Below, in pieces: positions 24,665-29,071 of a DNA stretch of 29,071 nt. Position numbers and translations under genes: made by a program. Numbering within the stretch: position 1 is the first letter of the stretch; each line of letters starts with the position of its first letter. Origin of the DNA: Thermohalobaculum sp050330995 (GTDB taxonomy: Bacteria; Pseudomonadota; Alphaproteobacteria; Rhodobacterales; Rhodobacteraceae). Where the stretch lies: positions 1-29,071 of the forward strand of contig JBHJHI010000104.1 of NCBI GenBank assembly GCA_050330995.1, read 5' to 3'. The notes beneath the pieces were generated by a model, which was not told where the DNA came from, did no database searches, and worked only from the letters and a program-made list of their open reading frames with translations.

Positions 24665-27151
24665 CTAGCCGTTCGCGGCGCGCGCCGAAAGGGCGGGCAC
24701 CGCAGCGGGCAGGCGTTCGGGGCGGCAGGGAGGGAACGGCGCCACCCCGGCGAGGTCGAGGACGGCCGACAGCTCGGCGGCGAGCCCCGGCCAATGGGCC
24801 GGCGGTCCCTCGCGGCACGCCATGAAGCGTCGCCACGCGCGCCACGCCGCGTCGTCGGCGGGTTCGTCCCGGTGCGCCTCGGCCCAGGCCTCGGCACGGC
24901 GATTGACCTCGCGCCAGACGGCCCAGTGGCAGAACCACTCGCCGAGCGCGGCGACCACCCGCCGGCGGTGGTCGAGCGGCGAGGCGTGCGGGCGCGCCGC
25001 ATCGACGGCGGCGACGTCCGGCGCGACCGCTCGGCTCGCCGCCTCGAACGCCGCGCAGGCCGCGTCGAAGCGCGCGCGCAGCGGCGGGGGCCAGTCGAGC
25101 GCCAGGGGCCGCGACGCGCCCGGGGGCGTCCCCGCGCCGGGGCGACCGCCGGGCCCGGTCGGCCTCGGCTCGTGGCGCCGGCACGCCGCCTCGAACTGCC
25201 GGAGCCGACGGTCCCGCGCCGTCCACTCCGGCGGGGGCGTCGTGTCGGCCGGCGCCGGCGGATAGCGCCAGTCGCCCCGGTCGAGCAGGCGGTCGAGCCA
25301 GCGGCGCAGGCGCCGGTCGCGCTCGCTCTCGGCTTCGGCGCATCGCGCTACGGCGTAGGCGCGGAGATCCTCGGGCATGCGCGGCGCGCCGGCCTCCCCA
25401 GGCGCGAGCCGCACGCCGCTGGCGTCGCGCCAGCCGCGTACCGCGCGGAGAAGGTCCGAGGGCGTCTCCTCGGCCAGTCCGGCATCGCGAAGGACGGCCT
25501 CCGCGCCTCGCACGGCCTCGTCGATCGCATCGAGCCGGCGCACCGCCGTCTCCGCCTCGTCGAGGATCACGCTCAGGCGGCGCCCGGGACCGCCGAGGCC
25601 GAAGGCCGGGGCGAGCGGCAGGCAGCGATGGCGCAGGACGCCTCGCTGGGACGGGCTCGGCGCGGCCGGTACCGCGTCGACGAGGAGGTCGGCGGCGACG
25701 AGGGCGCTGAGATCGACCGCCTCGCGCAGGCGTGCGGCGATCAGCGCGGCGCGTCGCGCTCCGTCGAGCCCGCCCGACAGCGCCTTGGCGGCCTCGGGGT
25801 CGACCCCGTCGAGGCCCACCGCGAGCGAGACCAGGAGATCCGGCCCGACCCCGGACGGACGGGACGGGAGGCCAGGGGACGGCGCGCCGACCGCACGACA
25901 GGCCGAGAGGAGGTCGAGCCGCCCGAGCGCGTCCGTCGCCGCGAGCGCGTCGAGCCGTTCGTCGCGGCCGCGCAGGATCTCGCGCGCCAGGGCGCGGACC
26001 GCCGACCCGGTGATCGCGGGGCCGGGCCGGACGGCGTCGAGGGCGGGGTCGCCTGCATCGACCGGGCGCAGGCCCGCCCGATCGCCCGCGTCGGGGCGGC
26101 GATACTCGAACACGAGGCACTCGCCCGTGCCGAGCCCCTCCCCCGCCCATCGCGCCCGGAGCCCGGCGCCGAGCACCAGGCCGAAGCGGTCGCGCAGGCC
26201 GATCGCCGGGCTGTCGATCACGAGGCGGCCATCGCGCCAGCGGGCGCGCGGGATCTCGTGCCAGCGAGCGCGCGGGACCCCGTGCCAACCGGCGCGCGGC
26301 GTCCCGCGTCCAGCCGGCCGCTGCGGATCGCCGCCGCGCGCGACGGACCGCGTCCTCGGTCCGCGGTCCCCGGCAACCGGCCAGTCCGCGATCCGGGTCC
26401 AGTCCCGGTACGCTGGCGACGCGGCGCCGACCGGCCCGGCGAGCGTCGACGGCCCGTCGTCGCGCTCCAGCAGCGCGTCGATCGTCCAGACCGCGGGGCG
26501 ATCGCGCCGGGCGTAGGGGAGGTGCACGACGCTCACGCTCTCGCCCAGCCGCTCGGGTGTCACGCCCGCCGCAGGCCGGAGCGCGAGGGCGGGCCAGACG
26601 AAGCCGCCGCCGGGTGCGGCGAAGACCGGGTCGCCGTCGTCGAGCGCCATCAGACGGCGCTCCACCTCGATGTCCGGCGCGAGCGCTCGGTCGAGGGGGA
26701 CGGCGGGGCCGACGACCGGGCGCGGCGTTTCGCGGACCGGCGCCACGAGGGCGACCGCGTCCGGCGGGCGCCCGGCCTTCACCGCCTCGGCCAGCTCGGC
26801 GACGCCCGCCACCGCGTGCGCCACCGTCGTCGCGCGCGGATGGTGGATCACGAGACGAAAGGACCTCTCCGCCGCGTCCGGCGCGTCGAGCCCGAACCGG
26901 GGATCGAGCCTGAAGGACGACACCTGCGGCCGGGCCTCGGCGTCGGGCCGCACCACGTCGAGCTCGATCGGCACGCCCTCGCCGCCCGGCAGGGCTACCG
27001 GCCAGAGGAACGGCGTCCGGCTCTCGGGCAGGAGCGTGGCGACCGCGCCGCCGAGTGCGACCCAGCCCCCCGAGGCCGCCTCGTCGACGGCGACGAGGGC
27101 GACGCCCTCGCACGTCGCGTGCCAAGACCATTCGTAGAAGACTGCGATCAC
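24665..27151 (-). CDS. Large protein of a GTPase-linked cluster, unknown family
   Basis: An 828-aa protein that I cannot assign. It starts with a beta-rich domain (MIAVFYEWSWHATCEGVALVAVD, to about residue 260), which loosely recalls the N-terminus of GTPase-associated protein 1 (GAP1) sequences. A low-complexity joint follows at about 280-310 that holds an 8-residue repeat (PRARWHEI-type, three copies). From about 380 on the protein is helical and rich in Arg, Ala and Leu, with Trp-rich stretches such as EWFCHWAVWREVNRRAEAW near residue 740. There is no obvious nuclease, protease or membrane segment. The GTG start overlaps the stop of the 203-aa gene by 4 nt (GTGA). It may be an effector or scaffold driven by the GTPase. 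Confidence 0.75.
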   Translation of the reverse strand: MIAVFYEWSWHATCEGVALVAVDEAASGGWVALGGAVATLLPESRTPFLWPVALPGGEGVPIELDVVRPDAEARPQVSSFRLDPRFGLDAPDAAERSFRLVIHHPRATTVAHAVAGVAELAEAVKAGRPPDAVALVAPVRETPRPVVGPAVPLDRALAPDIEVERRLMALDDGDPVFAAPGGGFVWPALALRPAAGVTPERLGESVSVVHLPYARRDRPAVWTIDALLERDDGPSTLAGPVGAASPAYRDWTRIADWPVAGDRGPRTRSVARGGDPQRPAGRGTPRAGWHGVPRARWHEIPRARWRDGRLVIDSPAIGLRDRFGLVLGAGLRARWAGEGLGTGECLVFEYRRPDAGDRAGLRPVDAGDPALDAVRPGPAITGSAVRALAREILRGRDERLDALAATDALGRLDLLSACRAVGAPSPGLPSRPSGVGPDLLVSLAVGLDGVDPEAAKALSGGLDGARRAALIAARLREAVDLSALVAADLLVDAVPAAPSPSQRGVLRHRCLPLAPAFGLGGPGRRLSVILDEAETAVRRLDAIDEAVRGAEAVLRDAGLAEETPSDLLRAVRGWRDASGVRLAPGEAGAPRMPEDLRAYAVARCAEAESERDRRLRRWLDRLLDRGDWRYPPAPADTTPPPEWTARDRRLRQFEAACRRHEPRPTGPGGRPGAGTPPGASRPLALDWPPPLRARFDAACAAFEAASRAVAPDVAAVDAARPHASPLDHRRRVVAALGEWFCHWAVWREVNRRAEAWAEAHRDEPADDAAWRAWRRFMACREGPPAHWPGLAAELSAVLDLAGVAPFPPCRPERLPAAVPALSARAANG
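26237..26308 (-). repeat. Three copies of a 24-bp repeat inside the 828-aa gene
   Basis: Units at 26237-26260, 26261-26284 and 26285-26308 keep the reading frame and encode eight residues each (W-H-x-I/V-P-R-A-R/G). Units 1 and 2 differ by four bases at most; unit 3 is more divergent. In-frame expansion is likely. The segment joins the N-terminal and helical parts of the protein. Confidence 0.85.
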
Positions 27152-27759
27152 GTCGACGCCCGTGGGTCGGCCGGCGGCCCCGGCGGACGGCCCGGAGGAT
27201 CACGGGTCGGAGCGAGAGGTGCAGCCGCCCCGGTAAGGCCGTGACGCGCCGGTGTGGCCCGATCCGGTCGCGGGCGTCGGGGCCGGTCCCGGACCGGCGA
27301 GGCGCCGTGCGCGTGGTCGAGCAGCGACGCGCCCCCGGCGGCGTCGGAGCGGAAGAAGGCGTATAGGCGCGGCCGCCCTGCCGCCTCGGACGAGCGCCGG
27401 TCGCGCGCCGCCCGGCCGCACGCCGCGCCCGGCGCCGCGACGCGGTTCGCCTCGGCCTCGGGCAGGTCCTCGCTCGTCGCGCGACGCCGGAGCCGGCGCT
27501 CCGGCGCCTCGTCGCGGGCGAAGCCCCCGCAGCCCCCGCCCTCGCCGCGCGCCGGACGGAGCGCGGTCGCGCCCCGTTCGAGCGCGGCTTCGGAGGTGGC
27601 GCCGACGACCGGCACGCGGCGGAGGACGCCGCCGGCGTCGGCCGCGGCGCGCGGCGCCTTGCCACGCCCGGTCAGGCCGTGCCCCGCGACCGCCGGGCCG
27701 TCGCAGGCGGGCACCGGCGCGGCACAGACCGTCGCGGGCGGCGCGGCGATGTCAGTCAT
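27148..27759 (-). CDS. Low-complexity small protein of the GTPase cluster
   Basis: A 203-aa protein with no recognised domain. It is rich in Ala, Arg, Gly and Pro, with one more ordered patch (PRLYAFFRSDAAGGASLLDHAHG, about 131-153). Third-position GC is high through about residue 155 and then falls sharply (codons such as CGA, GAT, ACA, CTT, GCT, CCT), so the last 40 or so codons are either a disordered tail or out of frame; another frame closes with a stop near 27200. The start overlaps the GTPase stop by 8 nt, and the stop overlaps the start of the 828-aa gene by 4 nt, which supports a real coupled gene. It may be an adaptor between the two. Confidence 0.55.
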   Translation of the reverse strand: MTDIAAPPATVCAAPVPACDGPAVAGHGLTGRGKAPRAAADAGGVLRRVPVVGATSEAALERGATALRPARGEGGGCGGFARDEAPERRLRRRATSEDLPEAEANRVAAPGAACGRAARDRRSSEAAGRPRLYAFFRSDAAGGASLLDHAHGASPVRDRPRRPRPDRATPARHGLTGAAAPLAPTRDPPGRPPGPPADPRAST

Positions 27760-28813
27760 CGGGGAAGACCTCTCCCCAGGCGTAGCCGAGCGGCCCCACC
27801 GCCTCGCCGAGCGCGAGGTGGAGAAGCGGCTCGACCGTCCCGAACGGCCGCCACAGGATGCTGCGCGTGCTGCTCATGTCGGCGCCGAAGACGTGCCGCT
27901 CGTCGTAACCCTCGGGGTCCTCCGAGCGCGGGGTCGTCAGATAGGTGCCGGTCCCATCGTCACGGCGCCGGTGGTTCGCCTGACCGGTGCCCGGCGCGAA
28001 GCCGAACGACGACAGCGGGAAGAAGCGCAGCGCCGCCTCGCGCTCGGCGCGGCGGAGCGTGTTTCGCAACTCGCCCAGCCCGTCGCGGCGGAGCTGCGTG
28101 GCGATGCGGCCGGCGACCCAGCGGCGGTCCTGCATCCAGGCGTAGTGCGTGCGCCGATCGTCCGGACGGGCGGGCCGCATCGCGGCGAGGACCGGCTCGT
28201 CCTCGAACCAGCGGTCGACCATCGAGAGGCAGCAGGCGCAGCGCAGCGGTCGCCCCCCGGCCGAGACGGGCTCGCGCAGGTCCAGGATCGTCGACAGGAG
28301 ATCGACGAGCACCGCGACGTAGCTCGAATGGTGCACCGGCAGGACCAGGGCCACGCCGTTCGCGAACACCAGATGGCGCCGGAGGCGCTCGAACTCCGCC
28401 TCGCCCATGCGCGAGACGAGATCGGCGACGAAGCGCGCGTCGTCCGGCACGGTCTTCCCGCCGGAGACGTCGGTCAGCAGGACGTCCCAGACCATGCCCC
28501 CCTGCCCCGACGCGGCGCCGTCGTCGAGGCCGACGCGGAGCCAGATGTCGCTCAGGGCCTCCGTGCTCGCGACGCGGCCGTCCTCGCGCACCTGCTCGCG
28601 CCAGTCCGCGAGCATCGCGTCGATCGGCTCCGCGTTCGGCGGGCCGACGAGACCCGCCGTCGGCTCGTGGCGGACGCGCAGCCGCGTCGCTTCGTGGTCG
28701 CCCGTCCCGATCGCGTGCGCGGCGCCCCGGACGAGGCTGGTCTTGCCGGCGCCGGTCGGACCGAGGACCAGCAGCCGCGCCCGGCGCTCGGGATGGATGC
28801 GCGCTCTCTCCAA
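27752..28813 (-). CDS. TRAFAC-like GTPase of a 'double-GTPase' type
   Basis: A 353-aa P-loop NTPase. Residues 18-25 are a Walker A, GPTGAGKT; Asp115-Val-Ser-Gly118 in LLTDVSGG is a DxxG switch II motif; SMVD at 197-200 sits where NKxD is expected, with Met in place of Lys, so base recognition may be altered. FFPLSSFGF (264-272) is a G5-like loop, and WRPFGTVEPLLHLAL near the end is the 'RPF-EP' closing helix seen in TRAFAC 'DO-GTPase' families of bacterial GTPase-associated systems. That family assignment is from memory of motif order and not from a search. The start is a TTG with GAGGAGAG about 7 nt upstream; no ATG or GTG precedes the P-loop in frame. It is 11 nt from the gene upstream. Confidence 0.8.
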   Translation of the reverse strand: MERARIHPERRARLLVLGPTGAGKTSLVRGAAHAIGTGDHEATRLRVRHEPTAGLVGPPNAEPIDAMLADWREQVREDGRVASTEALSDIWLRVGLDDGAASGQGGMVWDVLLTDVSGGKTVPDDARFVADLVSRMGEAEFERLRRHLVFANGVALVLPVHHSSYVAVLVDLLSTILDLREPVSAGGRPLRCACCLSMVDRWFEDEPVLAAMRPARPDDRRTHYAWMQDRRWVAGRIATQLRRDGLGELRNTLRRAEREAALRFFPLSSFGFAPGTGQANHRRRDDGTGTYLTTPRSEDPEGYDERHVFGADMSSTRSILWRPFGTVEPLLHLALGEAVGPLGYAWGEVFPDD

Positions 28814-28824
28814 CCGCTCTCTCC

Positions 28825-29071
28825 TCAGGTCAGATCGTCGAGGTCGCCATCCGCCCTGCGCCCCCGCCGCGCGGCGGACGGCGGCTCGCGGCCGGCGCGA
28901 TCGGTCCGCGTCCCGCCGCCCGCGTCGTTTCCGGCGTCAACGACCGCGTCGTTTCCGACGACGTCGCCCCAGGCGTCGTCGACCCCGAGGCCGCGGCGCA
29001 GCGCCTCGACGCGGGCGCGACGCCCGGGGTCGCGGGCCGCGGCCGGTTCGCCCGGGCGGGCCGGGCCGGCC
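28825..29071 (-). CDS. C-terminal end of an upstream cluster gene (partial)
   Basis: An open frame enters from the right edge and ends in TGA at 28825-28827, giving about 81 visible residues. A helical piece, RDPGRRARVEALRRGLGVDDAWGDV, is followed by a tail of low complexity with a repeated VVGNDAVVDAGNDA and a final acid ADGDLDDLT. High third-position GC in this frame and the 11-nt distance to the GTPase start support it as the preceding gene of the operon. The part seen is a flexible tail, so the family is not decidable; a partner GTPase or GTPase-associated protein would fit the neighbourhood. Confidence 0.7.
   Translation of the reverse strand, partial: AGPARPGEPAAARDPGRRARVEALRRGLGVDDAWGDVVGNDAVVDAGNDAGGGTRTDRAGREPPSAARRGRRADGDLDDLT
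28921..28968. repeat. Imperfect 24-bp duplication
   Basis: Two adjacent 24-base units both open CGCGTCGTTTCCG and diverge after it. They lie in frame in the tail of the partial gene, producing the repeated GNDA residues. The unit length equals that of the other two tandem repeats in the window. Confidence 0.6.

Noticed and set aside
24602..27244. 880-codon frame on the + strand
   Set aside because: Antisense to the 828-aa gene. The minus frame has overlap with its upstream neighbour, better residue composition and a consistent operon; the + frame is Arg/Glu/Gly-rich with no coherent domain.

Overview
The window is very GC-rich (about 70% or more, with strong G/C preference at third codon positions). 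It looks like chromosome of an alphaproteobacterium, most like Rhodobacterales or relatives. The pointers are a Bpt-type N-end-rule transferase, a DUF1476 (F1-ATPase zeta inhibitor) gene divergent from purC, a purC-purS-purQ-purL order, an rlmI-like methyltransferase followed by a PIN-domain gene, and the prokaryotic iron-sulfur photolyase (CryB/PhrB type). The genus cannot be fixed from the sequence. No rRNA, tRNA, CRISPR array, insertion sequence or phage gene was seen.

Layout. Positions 1-297 form a fold-back inverted repeat centred near 149 that ends in a second, inverted copy of the 3' end of the rhodopsin gene; this looks like a contig-edge artefact. A proteorhodopsin-type proton pump follows (260-1033, minus), then an RDD membrane protein, the aminoacyl-tRNA-protein transferase bpt, a decayed family 2 glycosyltransferase, a secreted Cache-like protein (minus), purB, periplasmic Cu/Zn superoxide dismutase, an exported glutathione peroxidase, a DUF3108 protein (minus) and the MeaB GTPase.

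8986-12904 (minus) is a light-repair block: a class I-like photolyase, a 24-bp tandem repeat, then a tight operon of an unknown secreted protein, a 49-aa DUF2256 zinc-ribbon protein and an FeS (6-4) photolyase. With the rhodopsin this suggests a cell living in sunlit surroundings. 12983-19644 holds DUF1476 and a purine run purC-(DUF3592)-(ceramidase-like)-purS-(77-aa protein)-purQ-(lipoprotein)-purL, in which purine genes alternate with unrelated small genes. 19908-22833 has a CoA-transferase/GST pair, a lipoprotein and a DoxX protein.

22865-29071 (minus) appears to be one long co-directional operon. It starts outside the window with a gene whose C-terminus is visible, then a TRAFAC-like GTPase with a TTG start, a low-complexity 203-aa protein, an 828-aa protein of unknown family, the rRNA methyltransferase and the PIN protein, with overlaps or gaps of 11 nt or less throughout. 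The GTPase cluster resembles the multi-gene 'GTPase-associated' systems proposed as biological-conflict or signalling modules, and is the most promising candidate for an undescribed system here.
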